Positions 1 to 7,697 of a stretch of DNA of 64,000 bases are shown here, in pieces. The notes beneath the pieces are model-generated. The model was not told the origin of the DNA. It worked only from the letters and a program-made list of their open reading frames with translations, and did not search any database. Origin of the DNA: Candidatus Rokuibacteriota bacterium. GTDB taxonomy: Bacteria; Methylomirabilota; Methylomirabilia; Rokubacteriales; CSP1-6. Location: positions 39,150-103,149 of the forward strand of contig JACPSW010000073.1 of assembly GCA_016193045.1 (NCBI GenBank). Reading direction: 5' to 3'. Position 1 is the first letter of the stretch; each line of letters opens with the position of its first letter. A program made the translations under genes and the position numbers.

Positions 1-1482
1 GACCCCCAGGAGCGTTTCGCTCTCCTGAAGCCTTCGCCGCGTTACTTGAAAGAGCCGGGCGTTCTCGATCGCCAGGGTGATCTGGCTAGCGATGGTGCTG
101 GCCAGCTGGACCTGTTCGTCCTCGAAGGACCGCCTCCCATACGTGTTATCGAGCATGAGCGCCCCGACCACTTGATCGTGCCGAAGCAGAGGAACCACGA
201 GGAGCGACTTGAGCTGGAAAACCTCCACCCACTCGCGCGGCACTAGGGGGATCTCGGTCACGTTATCGATGACGACGGCGTCGCGCTGCTCGATAGCCTG
301 AGCGAAGGCGGGTACATCCTCGACCCGGTACCGTTTGAGGTCTTTGAACGCCGCCCACAGCCCGCTGTCAGGCACAGCCGACGCGAACTGGGACATCAGC
401 GGGTCGACCCGACCATCTTCCGACCAGTAGAAGACCGAGCATCGATCAGCGCGGCAGGCAGCGGCGGTTTTGTGGGCAACGATCTTGAGAAGCTGCTCCA
501 AATCCAAGGTAGAACTGATCGCCCGGCCGATTTCAAGGAGCGAGGCTCCGGCTAAACTCATTTGCTCTTGCTTCGAGATGAGCCGGGTGTTTTCGATGGC
601 GGCCGCTGCGCAGTCGGCCAGCTTGTGAAGGAGCTCCCGATCCTCCTTAGAGAAGGGGACGTCACGCCGGCTAAAGACAGCGAGAGCGCCGACGACCTGC
701 GTCGCGACCGTCAGCGGAACCGCCAGCATAGAGCGGACGCCGTACCCCTTCAAGATGGCATCGGCGTCAAGGTCGCGGAAGGCGATCGAGCGGAAATAGT
801 TAGGGACGTAGACGGTCTCGCGGGTCTGTACGAGCTGGCTTGACAGCCCGATCGGAAGGCGCAGCTCGACGCCCTTGAGGGCCTTGCTCGCTTCTCCTGA
901 AATGGCCAGGAGGAAGTATTTCCCCGATTCCTCGTCAAGCAGGCTGAGGCATGCCAGATCACTGTGTAGGAGCCTTCGGGATCGCTCTACGACGGAGTTC
1001 AAGAGGAACTCCTCGTTCGCCGAGCGGGATAGCTCCTTCCTGATCTTCTCCACGATTTCGGTTCGCTTTCGCTCGGTGATGTCTCTGAGGACGAGAAGGA
1101 GGGCGGGTCGACCCTTGTAGTCGATCGGCTTGAACCTCGCTTCCACGTTCACGGTCTTTCCGCCCTTGCCGGTAAGTCGGTACTCCACCTGCTCCCGGGA
1201 GTTGGAGCCGTGCAGCGCGGCTTCGATCCCCTGCTGAACGTCCACCCTGAACTCAGGAGGGACCACGCTCAGATAGGCGTTGGGCTTCGACCTGAATTCT
1301 AGTTGTTGGGCTTCCTCTGGCGTATAGCCGAGAACGCGAGCCGCTTGGAGGTTGGCGAATTGGATTTTCGCGTCCTGAAGAACGACGATGGCGTCAAAGG
1401 ATTTTTCCACCAGACTCCGGTAGATCGCTTCGGAATGTATCGGCCTTTCACTCCGCGCTTGGAGATCTTCTATGCGAGCCAT
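1..1482 (-). CDS. PAS-GAF-GAF sensory protein, C-terminus beyond the window
   Basis: I read this directly on the minus strand: 494 open codons run from an ATG at 1482 to base 1 with no stop. The start is preceded by GGAGG about 12 bases upstream. A PAS domain covers about residues 20-135 and ends in the linker typical of PAS repeats (LRDITERKR). GAF domains follow at about 150-300 and 320-480, each ending in an A-IENxRL helix. A kinase, cyclase or EAL output domain is expected beyond the edge, most likely a histidine kinase, but it cannot be seen. It probably senses a small ligand or redox state in the cytosol, since no membrane segment is present. It stands alone, and the next gene upstream is separated by 538 bases. 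Confidence 0.85.
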   Translation of the reverse strand, partial: MARIEDLQARSERPIHSEAIYRSLVEKSFDAIVVLQDAKIQFANLQAARVLGYTPEEAQQLEFRSKPNAYLSVVPPEFRVDVQQGIEAALHGSNSREQVEYRLTGKGGKTVNVEARFKPIDYKGRPALLLVLRDITERKRTEIVEKIRKELSRSANEEFLLNSVVERSRRLLHSDLACLSLLDEESGKYFLLAISGEASKALKGVELRLPIGLSSQLVQTRETVYVPNYFRSIAFRDLDADAILKGYGVRSMLAVPLTVATQVVGALAVFSRRDVPFSKEDRELLHKLADCAAAAIENTRLISKQEQMSLAGASLLEIGRAISSTLDLEQLLKIVAHKTAAACRADRCSVFYWSEDGRVDPLMSQFASAVPDSGLWAAFKDLKRYRVEDVPAFAQAIEQRDAVVIDNVTEIPLVPREWVEVFQLKSLLVVPLLRHDQVVGALMLDNTYGRRSFEDEQVQLASTIASQITLAIENARLFQVTRRRLQESETLLGV

Positions 1483-2020
1483 GGTGTTCCCCCTCCGCCG
1501 ACCCATCCAGACACCTTCTTGCCTGCTTCCATGGAAGACCCACTAGGCGGACGTCCTATATGCCAAAAGACTATGAAATACCAATCTAGACGGCTCTATA
1601 CCGCCACTTTCCCTAGAGGCTGTCAACCACCATTTGGATGTCGATTCCCCTCCGGCGGGATGGCCAAACGCCTCCATTAGGGGGGGAGACAAGACCAGGC
1701 TGTCCTTCGGAGACCGATCTTGCGATCATCCGCGACATCTAGCCCGGAATTGACCCGACAAACAACCTCCGTCCGGAGAGGGAGACCCCGACGACGGGTG
1801 GACAGGCAAACCGGGAGGGCTCGGCTGATGGCAGTTCCCCGGTTCCAAGACAGCGAAAGACTGTTGAGCCACGAGGCATACAGCGCCAAAAATCCCACCG
1901 GACACGCCCCTGCGGCTTAAGTTCGGCCTTGCTCAGCCATCGGTGCACCGTGCTCTTGCTGATCGACCGGACTGGGGGAAACCGAGCGGGCCGCCCTGGG
2001 TTGTGGAGTGCGACAGTGCA
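1483..2020. other. Long intergenic stretch with a transposase scar
   Basis: These 538 bases carry no credible intact gene. The short open frames in both strands lack family-like composition. The part nearest 2020 holds a minus-strand fragment related to IS630-family transposases (separate entry). The part next to 1482 presumably contains the promoter and leader of the PAS-GAF gene, but I see no clear -35/-10 pair. Confidence 0.6.
1739..2020 (-). pseudogene. Remnant of an IS630-type transposase (helix-turn-helix part)
   Basis: Between a TAG at 2021-2023 and a stop at 1739, the minus strand reads a peptide with the core ISKSTVHRWLSKAELKP at about 1961-1911. This closely resembles the second DNA-binding helix-turn-helix of IS630-family transposases, which is usually followed by the DDE domain. 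No DDE domain follows, no start codon with a ribosome site precedes it, and I saw no terminal inverted repeats. I read it as a decayed insertion. The short length keeps the family call tentative. Confidence 0.45.
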
Positions 2021-2815
2021 CTAGCGGCCGCGGAAGACGGGCTCGCGCTTCTCCACGAAGGCCCGCGCCGCCTCCTTGTGGTCGGCGGTCTCCCCGCAGC
2101 GGGTGTGGTGCCAGGCCTCCAGGTCGAGCTGGTCCTTGAGCGTGCCGCCCTCGGCAGCGTTCAGGTTCCGCTTCATGTAGCGGTAGGCGATCCGCGGCCC
2201 CCGGGCGAGGCGGGACGCCAGGGCCAGGGTTTCCTCCTCGAGCCGCGCATCCGGTACGACCTTGTTGACCAGGCCGAGCCGGAGGGCCTCCTGGGCGTCG
2301 AGCAGGTCGGCGGTGAAGTAGAGCTCGCGCGCCTTCGCCGTCCCCACCAGCCGGGTGAGGAAGAAGCTCCCGCCGAAATCGCCCGAGTAGCCGACGCGGG
2401 CGAAGGCGGTGCCGAAGCGGGCCGTGTCGCCCGCAATCCTCAGGTCGCACGCCAGGGCCAGCGAGAGGCCGGCCCCGGCCGCGGCGCCCCGCACCATGGC
2501 GATCGTCGGCTTCGGCATCTCGTGGAGCCAGCGCGAGACCTCCATCCGCGCGCGGAGCTCCTGGGCCTTCTGCTCGAGCGGCGCCCCGCCGAACTCCGTC
2601 CCCTCCGCCATGGCCTTGACGTCCCCGCCGGCGCAGAAGCCGCGGCCCGCGCCCGTCAGGACGACGACGCCCACGTCGGCGTCCCCGGCGAGCCGCTCCA
2701 GGGCCTCCTCGAGGGCCGCGAGCATCGCCCGGGACATGGCGTTCAGCCGGTCGGGGCGGTTCAGCGTGAGCACGGCGACCCCGTCCTTGACGACTTCGAG
2801 CAGATCATCGCTCAT
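2021..2815 (-). CDS. Crotonase-family protein (PaaG-like enoyl-CoA hydratase/isomerase)
   Basis: A protein of 264 residues with the crotonase fold: LNRPDRLNAM near the N-terminus, the oxyanion-hole loop GAGRGFCAGGDV at about 55-66, and GAAAGAGLSLALACDLRIA further on. The two catalytic glutamates of classical hydratases are replaced (GAGLS instead of GGGxE). A YSGDFGGS segment carries an Asp at the place used by PaaG-type isomerases, so isomerase or ring-isomerising chemistry is more likely than simple hydration. The start at 2815 is chosen because GGAGG lies 7 bases upstream. A longer frame to 2851 would run into the promoter of the divergent gene. It acts on CoA thioesters in the cytosol. 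Confidence 0.85.
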   Translation of the reverse strand: MSDDLLEVVKDGVAVLTLNRPDRLNAMSRAMLAALEEALERLAGDADVGVVVLTGAGRGFCAGGDVKAMAEGTEFGGAPLEQKAQELRARMEVSRWLHEMPKPTIAMVRGAAAGAGLSLALACDLRIAGDTARFGTAFARVGYSGDFGGSFFLTRLVGTAKARELYFTADLLDAQEALRLGLVNKVVPDARLEEETLALASRLARGPRIAYRYMKRNLNAAEGGTLKDQLDLEAWHHTRCGETADHKEAARAFVEKREPVFRGR

Positions 2816-2837
2816 GGCTGTCCTCCGGAGGCGCGAT

Positions 2838-2864
2838 TTGACTTGCGTCACAGCAGCATATAAT
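2838..2864 (+). promoter_or_regulatory. Sigma70-type promoter for the membrane protein gene
   Basis: TTGACT at 2838-2843 and a perfect TATAAT at 2859-2864 are separated by 15 bases, slightly short. Transcription would start about 10 bases before the ATG at 2884, leaving a very short leader that still contains the GGGGAGG ribosome site. Confidence 0.5.
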
Positions 2865-2883
2865 AGCGCGGGGAGGAACCGCC

Positions 2884-3363
2884 ATGGATAGCTTCCAGAT
2901 CTTCGGCCTCCAGTTCCTGCTGAGCCTGGTGGTCTACGGGCTTCTCGCGAAGTGGTACGTGGCGCCGGCGCTGGCGCGGCTCTCCCTCCACGACGCGCTG
3001 ATCCCGCTGCTCGTCCCCCACGCCTTCCGCCACCTCGGCCTGGTCTTCCTGGTCCCCGCCGTCGTCGCGCCTACGCTGCCCCCGGCGTTCGCGCGTCCGA
3101 CGGCCTACGGCGATCTCCTGGCGGGCTTGCTCGCCCTCCTGGCCATGGTCGCCCTCCGGGGCCGGTGGGCGCTGGCGCTCCCCCTGATGTGGCTCTTCAA
3201 TATCGTCGGGACGCTGGACTTGCTCTACGCCTTCTACCAAGGCATCCCGCTCAACGCGGGTGTCCACATGGGCTCGGCGTGGTACATCCCCACCTTCATC
3301 GTGCCGGCCCTGTACGTCACCCACTTCATGATCTTCGCCATGCTGCTCAAGCCCTCCCGCTGA
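2884..3363 (+). CDS. Small integral membrane protein of unknown function
   Basis: A protein of 159 residues with four to five hydrophobic segments (about 5-25, 40-62, 75-95, 97-115 and 132-155). The ribosome site GGGGAGG lies just upstream of the ATG. A charged loop with HDALIPLLVPHAFRHLG lies between the first two segments, and the residues before the last helix include a HMGSAWYIP stretch. I do not recognise the family. It is followed 13 bases later by a hotdog thioesterase gene on the same strand, so the two are probably co-transcribed from the promoter at 2838-2864. It could be a small transporter or a membrane anchor; nothing in the sequence decides this. Confidence 0.7.
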   Translation: MDSFQIFGLQFLLSLVVYGLLAKWYVAPALARLSLHDALIPLLVPHAFRHLGLVFLVPAVVAPTLPPAFARPTAYGDLLAGLLALLAMVALRGRWALALPLMWLFNIVGTLDLLYAFYQGIPLNAGVHMGSAWYIPTFIVPALYVTHFMIFAMLLKPSR

Positions 3364-3376
3364 GGAGAACCCCTTC

Positions 3377-3877
3377 ATGGCCAAGCTGCTCGATCTCATC
3401 CGGATGTCCATGCGCGGGGAGCTGCCGCCCCCGCCCGTCGCCACCCTCATCGGCTTCAGGCCTACCTCCGTCGAGCCCGGCCGGGCCGTTGTCGAGTTCG
3501 AGGCCGCCGAGCGCCATGCCAACCCCCTGGGGACGCTCCACGGCGGCATCCTCTGTGACATCGCCGACGCGGCCATGGGGATCGCGTACGCCAGCACGCT
3601 GGAGGAGGGGGAAACGTTCACCACCCTGGAGCTGAAGATCAACTTCCTGAAACCGGTGTGGAACGCCAGGCTCCGGGCCGTCGCCGACGTCGTCAACGGA
3701 GGCCGGACGGTCGGCCTCGTGGCGTGCGACGTCTTCGACGAAAAGGACCGCCTCGTGGCCCGGGCGACGAGCACCTGCCTGACGCTCCGGGGCGAGCAGG
3801 CGGCCGGGCGCGATTCCTGGGCCGTCAGCGGCGGCCGAGGAGAAGCCGGGGGGAGAGCAGCGCGCGGGGCGGGATGA
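3377..3877 (+). CDS. PaaI-type hotdog-fold thioesterase
   Basis: A protein of 166 residues. The hotdog core is clear: the active-site region NPLGTLHGGILCDIADAAMGIA at about 51-72 contains the HGG helix start and the acidic Asp in the helix, as in PaaI/YdiI thioesterases. The strands TTLELKINFLKPV and CDVFDEKDRLVARATSTCLTL follow. It probably hydrolyses aromatic or aliphatic acyl-CoA in the cytosol, rescuing CoA, which fits the many acyl-CoA enzymes in the window. About the last 25 residues are Gly/Ala/Arg-rich and lie opposite the 3' end of the convergent oxidoreductase gene (53-base overlap), so the tail may be non-essential. Confidence 0.88.
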   Translation: MAKLLDLIRMSMRGELPPPPVATLIGFRPTSVEPGRAVVEFEAAERHANPLGTLHGGILCDIADAAMGIAYASTLEEGETFTTLELKINFLKPVWNARLRAVADVVNGGRTVGLVACDVFDEKDRLVARATSTCLTLRGEQAAGRDSWAVSGGRGEAGGRAARGAG

Positions 3878-5036
3878 AGTCGCCGATCACTCCCATCAGG
3901 AGGCTCAGCAGGTCCGGTCGCCGGGCCAGCCTGCGGGCCACGAGGTTGGCCAGCCACCGCCGCGCGATGACCGCCTGCAGGATGCGCGTCACCCGTTCCT
4001 TGTCTCTGAAGGCGTCGCGCCGCGCGCGCCAGTAGGGCGCCAGGGCGGCCTGCGAGCAGTTCCCCCGCGCGAGGGCGCCGTGAGCGATCTCCGCGGCCAG
4101 CTCGGCGGAGCGGAGGGCCGTGTAGATCCCTTCGCCGGTGAACGGATCGTAGAAGCCGGCCGCGTCGCCCACCAGGAGCACCCCCGCATGACGGGGCGGC
4201 CTCACGCGGTAGGCCAGGGGCCCGAGCGCCATGACCGGTCCCAGGGGGCGCATCGCCGCGATCCGGGGCCGGAGGCGATCGAGCTGCTTGAGCCGGGCGT
4301 GGAAGAAGGTCTCGAGCCTCCCCGAGAACGGGGCGGCGTGGGCCAGGGGCACCACCAGGCTCAGGCTGACCACGCCGGCGGCCACGGGATTCAGGATGGC
4401 GTAATCCGGCGGGTCTACGTAGATCTCGCCCGAGTCGCCGAAGTCGTCGACCCCCTCCACGTAGGCGATGAGCGCCATGCGGCGGAGCGGGTGGGCCTCC
4501 ATGAGGTCCAGCCGCCGGGCCACGAGTGACTGGCGCCCGTCGGCGCCGACCACCAGCGGGCTCCTCACGTCGAGCGCGACACCGTCGGGGCCCACGGCGC
4601 GGACTCCCACCACGCGGTCGCCCTCGACGAGAAGATCCTCCACGCGGTGGCGTTCGCGCACGTCAACGGGGAGCGCCTTGACCCGCTCCACGAGGATCTG
4701 GTCCAGCCCAAGCCGCGAGATCGCCAGCGCGTGATCCCGGTAGCCGCGATAGGGTCCCTCGGTCGGGTAGCGTCCCGCCAGCACCGTGCCGTCGGGGACG
4801 GTGATCCGCATCCCGCGGAGCGGCACTGCCGCCGCGTCCACCGTCTTGAGCACGCCGAGCCGGTCGAGAATCCGCGAGGCCTCGGGGCTCAGGTACTCGC
4901 CGCAGATCTTGGGACGGGGGAAGGCCGCCTTGTCGAGGAGGAGGACCGAGTGGCCATACTCGGCGAGCAGAATAGCGGCCGCGCTCCCCGCCGGACCTGC
5001 GCCGACGACGATGACGTCGCAGGTCACTTGGCGCAT
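3825..5036 (-). CDS. FAD-dependent oxidoreductase, geranylgeranyl-reductase family
   Basis: A protein of 403 residues. The FAD-binding Rossmann motif VVGAGPAGSAAAILLA lies at about 10-25, and PRPKICGEYLSPEA at about 41-54 is typical of geranylgeranyl-reductase/FixC-like flavoproteins. The second FAD motif, VGDAAGFYDPFTGEGI, comes at about 270-285. It is the third gene of a minus-strand operon with a type III polyketide synthase and a methyltransferase, and its start overlaps the methyltransferase stop by 13 bases. In that setting it probably hydroxylates or oxidises the phenolic or pyrone product, like SrsC in the Streptomyces srs operon. The substrate is inferred from context only. Confidence 0.85.
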   Translation of the reverse strand: MRQVTCDVIVVGAGPAGSAAAILLAEYGHSVLLLDKAAFPRPKICGEYLSPEASRILDRLGVLKTVDAAAVPLRGMRITVPDGTVLAGRYPTEGPYRGYRDHALAISRLGLDQILVERVKALPVDVRERHRVEDLLVEGDRVVGVRAVGPDGVALDVRSPLVVGADGRQSLVARRLDLMEAHPLRRMALIAYVEGVDDFGDSGEIYVDPPDYAILNPVAAGVVSLSLVVPLAHAAPFSGRLETFFHARLKQLDRLRPRIAAMRPLGPVMALGPLAYRVRPPRHAGVLLVGDAAGFYDPFTGEGIYTALRSAELAAEIAHGALARGNCSQAALAPYWRARRDAFRDKERVTRILQAVIARRWLANLVARRLARRPDLLSLLMGVIGDFIPPRALLSPRLLLGRR

Positions 5037-5842
5037 GGTAGTCCTCGTTTGGCTCCGCGCCCGTTCGAGCGCGGGCTTTGCCCGCGCAATCTCAGGGGGG
5101 AGGGATCGGAAGGGGGGCGGAGCCCCCCTCCGAGATATCCTACGACGGCCAGCCTCAGCCAGAGCGGATGGCGCACGATCCGGAGGGGAGAAACCCCCGC
5201 CCGCTCAGCCAGCGACCTTATCTCGCGCGCGCTGTAGGCGCGACGGACCGAGAGCGGGCCGTCGTGCCGAGACATGCGGTTCCAGGCGAAGAGCCGCGTG
5301 GCGAGCCAGACGAGCCCGTAGGCGACACGGCTGCGCATCAGATCGTTCACCACGAACCCGCGCCGCGACACCCGGCCCATTTCGGCGAGGAGGCCCGGGG
5401 CGACGTCGGGCTCCAAATGGTGGAGCGTGAGCGACGAGATCGCGGCGTCCACCCCGCCTCCCCGCACCGGCAGGTGGAGCGCGTCGGCCTGGACGAAGGA
5501 GATCTCGGGATACGCCGCGGCGCGCCGCCGCGCGACCTCCAGGATCCGGCGCTCCCGGTCCAGGGCGATCACGCGGAAGGAAATCCCCCGCCGGCGCGCC
5601 CAGCGCACGAGTCGAATCGGAATGTCGGCTCCGCCGCTTCCGACGTCGAGCACGGTCACGCGCTCGGCCCGGGGCGCTCCCAGGAGCCGGACCAGGTGGA
5701 GGCGCGTCACCCGCGCGCCGCCGAACCAGTGATTCAGCCGCGAGATGTCGCTCAGGGTCTCCTCCAGATCCGGCGTGGATGGAGGCGCATCGAGAAGCTC
5801 AACAGCGTTCTCGGCTCGGGGCAGCTGGCGGAGCAGCGGCAT
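5024..5842 (-). CDS. Class I SAM-dependent methyltransferase in the type III PKS operon
   Basis: A protein of 272 residues. The SAM-binding motif I VLDVGSGGADIPIRL lies at about 67-81, an acidic VIALDRE at about 95-101, and SFVQADALHLPV (motif II region) after it. The ATG lies 3 bases after the stop of the polyketide synthase gene, so translation is coupled. The last 35 or so residues, starting GGGLRPPSDPSPLRLRG, are encoded by a two-hairpin repeat (5062-5134) that has extended the frame. Homologues probably end near VVGYL. It likely O- or C-methylates the PKS product, by analogy with SrsB. The product is not deducible. Confidence 0.85.
   Translation of the reverse strand: MPLLRQLPRAENAVELLDAPPSTPDLEETLSDISRLNHWFGGARVTRLHLVRLLGAPRAERVTVLDVGSGGADIPIRLVRWARRRGISFRVIALDRERRILEVARRRAAAYPEISFVQADALHLPVRGGGVDAAISSLTLHHLEPDVAPGLLAEMGRVSRRGFVVNDLMRSRVAYGLVWLATRLFAWNRMSRHDGPLSVRRAYSAREIRSLAERAGVSPLRIVRHPLWLRLAVVGYLGGGLRPPSDPSPLRLRGQSPRSNGRGAKRGLPCAK
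5062..5134. repeat. Two-hairpin repeat, copy A
   Basis: First hairpin: GCGCGGGC, loop TTT, GCCCGCGC (5069-5087). Second hairpin: AGGGGGGC, loop GGA, GCCCCCCT, flanked by TCGGA/TCCGA-type ends. Related copies lie at 20177, 21170, 43462 and 58545. This copy is inside the 3' end of the methyltransferase frame and just before the start of the FAD oxidoreductase gene. Confidence 0.9.
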
Positions 5843-5845
5843 GAG

Positions 5846-6889
5846 CTACCAGCGCAGGAGCGCCCCCTCGGCGGCGAAGCCCGGCCCCAGCGCCATCATG
5901 ACACCCCAGTCGCCCGGGTCGGGCCGCGTCCGCCTGAGCAGCTCCTCGAGGACGAAGATCACCGTCGCCGACGACATGTTGCCGTAGCGCCGGAGCACCG
6001 CGCGCGAGACGGCGACGTCCTCGTCGCTCAGCGCCAGGAGCCTCCGGGCCTGATCGATGACCTTGCGGCCCGCTGAATGGAGGACCCAGTGGGCGACGTC
6101 CTCCTGTTTGAGGCCGTGGGAGGCGAGGAGGGTCGCCGTCATCTCCTTCATCATCGCCGCGCCGATCCGCCTGACCTCCTTCGAGAGGATGACGCGGGGC
6201 CGCCCGCCGGGATAGCTGAACCCCATGGCGTCCAGATGTTCGGGGCGGAAGAGCGTGCGGTGCTCGATGACGCTCGGGCCCTCGCCCGCGCTCCCCAGCG
6301 CGAGCGCTCCGGCGCCGTCGGCGAAGATGGCGTGGGCCACCGCGCTCTCGAGCCGGTGGTCCAGGTAGTAGGCCGCCGAGCAGATCTCCACCGCCACGAC
6401 GAGGGCCCTGTGGCCTGGGAACGCGGCCAGATGATTCGAGGCTTGCTGGAAGGCGACCATGGCGCTCGCGCACCCGCTGTCCCCGACATGGACCCGCTGG
6501 ACGTCCGAGCGACAGCCCAGGTCGTGGATCAGGTGGGCGTCGAGGCTGGGGCAGAGGCGCCCCGTGCACGTCGTGGTCGCGAGGAAATCGAGATCCCCGG
6601 GCGACCAGCCCGCGCGCTCGAGGCATGCGAGGGCCGCGCCGCGCGCCAGCTCGCGCGCGCCCTCCTGGAAGCGGTCGTTCAGTTCCTCGGCGCTCTCGTC
6701 GGTGCGCACGTGGGCGGGATCGAGCCAGAGGTGGCGCCCCTCGATGTCGCTGTTGGCGAAAAAGCCGCGGCGCTGCGTGTCCAGGTAGCCGGCCAGCTCG
6801 GCGAGGCGCGACTGCGAAAAATAATGGGGTGGCGTGGCGGTGGCGACGGAGAGAATCTTCGGCTTCCCGGGCGCCATGGGGTGGAGCAT
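5846..6889 (-). CDS. Type III polyketide synthase (chalcone/stilbene synthase family)
   Basis: A protein of 347 residues, close to the family norm. The catalytic Cys lies in VGDSGCASAM at about residue 140, the His in WVLHSAGRKVID at about 270, and the Asn in RYGNMSSATVIFVL at about 303, giving the complete Cys-His-Asn triad. The enzyme condenses an acyl-CoA starter with malonyl-CoA units in the cytosol to give alkylresorcinols or pyrones; the starter cannot be told from sequence. It leads a three-gene minus-strand operon with a methyltransferase and a flavoprotein. I prefer the ATG at 6889 (GGGGCG upstream). The ATG at 6877 is the alternative and removes four residues. Confidence 0.92.
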   Translation of the reverse strand: MLHPMAPGKPKILSVATATPPHYFSQSRLAELAGYLDTQRRGFFANSDIEGRHLWLDPAHVRTDESAEELNDRFQEGARELARGAALACLERAGWSPGDLDFLATTTCTGRLCPSLDAHLIHDLGCRSDVQRVHVGDSGCASAMVAFQQASNHLAAFPGHRALVVAVEICSAAYYLDHRLESAVAHAIFADGAGALALGSAGEGPSVIEHRTLFRPEHLDAMGFSYPGGRPRVILSKEVRRIGAAMMKEMTATLLASHGLKQEDVAHWVLHSAGRKVIDQARRLLALSDEDVAVSRAVLRRYGNMSSATVIFVLEELLRRTRPDPGDWGVMMALGPGFAAEGALLRW

Positions 6890-7172
6890 ACGCCCCGTCC
6901 CATCCCCTGTCCAGCGATTGACTCCTGCCGGCGCCAAGTGCTACGGTTTGCCGGATTCCAGGCACGAACTGAAGGGCCGGCGGATGTCATGTCCGGTTTG
7001 CGATAGCGAAGACGGAAGCGACGGAGTAGAACTTACGCACGGCAAGATTCCGGCGGGGGCGGGCGTGACGGCCGGGCGAGTCGCAGGACGTCGCGGGGCT
7101 GGGGCCCCGCCGTCCGAGACGAGCAGGTGAAGACAGCCCGGGGTGCCCGCCCCAGGTGAAGGAGAGAGCGTT

Positions 7173-7697
7173 ATGCCCCTGTTCAGCTTCGAGGGAAAGG
7201 CCCCGCGCGTCCACCCGACCGCCTTCGTCGCCCCCACCGCCACCCTCGTCGGCGACGTCGTCGTGGAGGAGCGCGCCTCGGTGTGGTACGGCGCGGTGTT
7301 GCGGGGCGACTTCAACCCCGTCGTCGTTCGCGCCGGCGCCAACGTCCAGGACAACGCGGTGCTCCACACCACCCCGGCCGCCGGGGTCGAGATCGGCCCC
7401 GGGGCCACGGTGGGCCACCTCTGCCTCATCCACGCCGCCAGCGTCGGCGAGGAGGCCCTCATCGGCAACTGCGCCACGGTGCTCGACGGCGCGAAGATCG
7501 GGGCCCGGGCGATGATCGGAGCGGGCGCCGTCGTCACGCCCGGCACCGAGATCCCGTCGGGCATGCTGGCCCTGGGTGTGCCCGCCAAGGTCACGGGCGA
7601 GCTGGCCGGCACGCCGGCCGAGCGGTGGGTGAAGATCAACCCCCAGGGCTACCAGGCCCTGGCCCAGCGCCACAAGACTGGAGTCGCCCCGGCGTGA
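7173..7697 (+). CDS. Gamma-carbonic-anhydrase-like hexapeptide-repeat protein
   Basis: A protein of 174 residues, built almost entirely of left-handed beta-helix hexapeptide repeats (for example VEIGPGATVGHLCLIHAASV). Metal-ligand candidates are the His in VLHTTP and the two in GHLCLIH, in the order seen in gamma-carbonic anhydrases (YrdA/PaaY type). The start at 7173 is chosen for GGAGAG upstream and because the fold begins immediately. The stop overlaps the GTG start of the APH-type kinase gene by 4 bases, so the two are translated together. It may be a carbonic anhydrase or, as proposed for PaaY, a thioesterase-like helper in acyl-CoA metabolism. Confidence 0.85.
   Translation: MPLFSFEGKAPRVHPTAFVAPTATLVGDVVVEERASVWYGAVLRGDFNPVVVRAGANVQDNAVLHTTPAAGVEIGPGATVGHLCLIHAASVGEEALIGNCATVLDGAKIGARAMIGAGAVVTPGTEIPSGMLALGVPAKVTGELAGTPAERWVKINPQGYQALAQRHKTGVAPA

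Noticed and set aside
1303..1680. A plus-strand protein of 125 residues
   Set aside because: It lies mostly antisense to the start of the PAS-GAF gene, has no ribosome site and no family-like composition.
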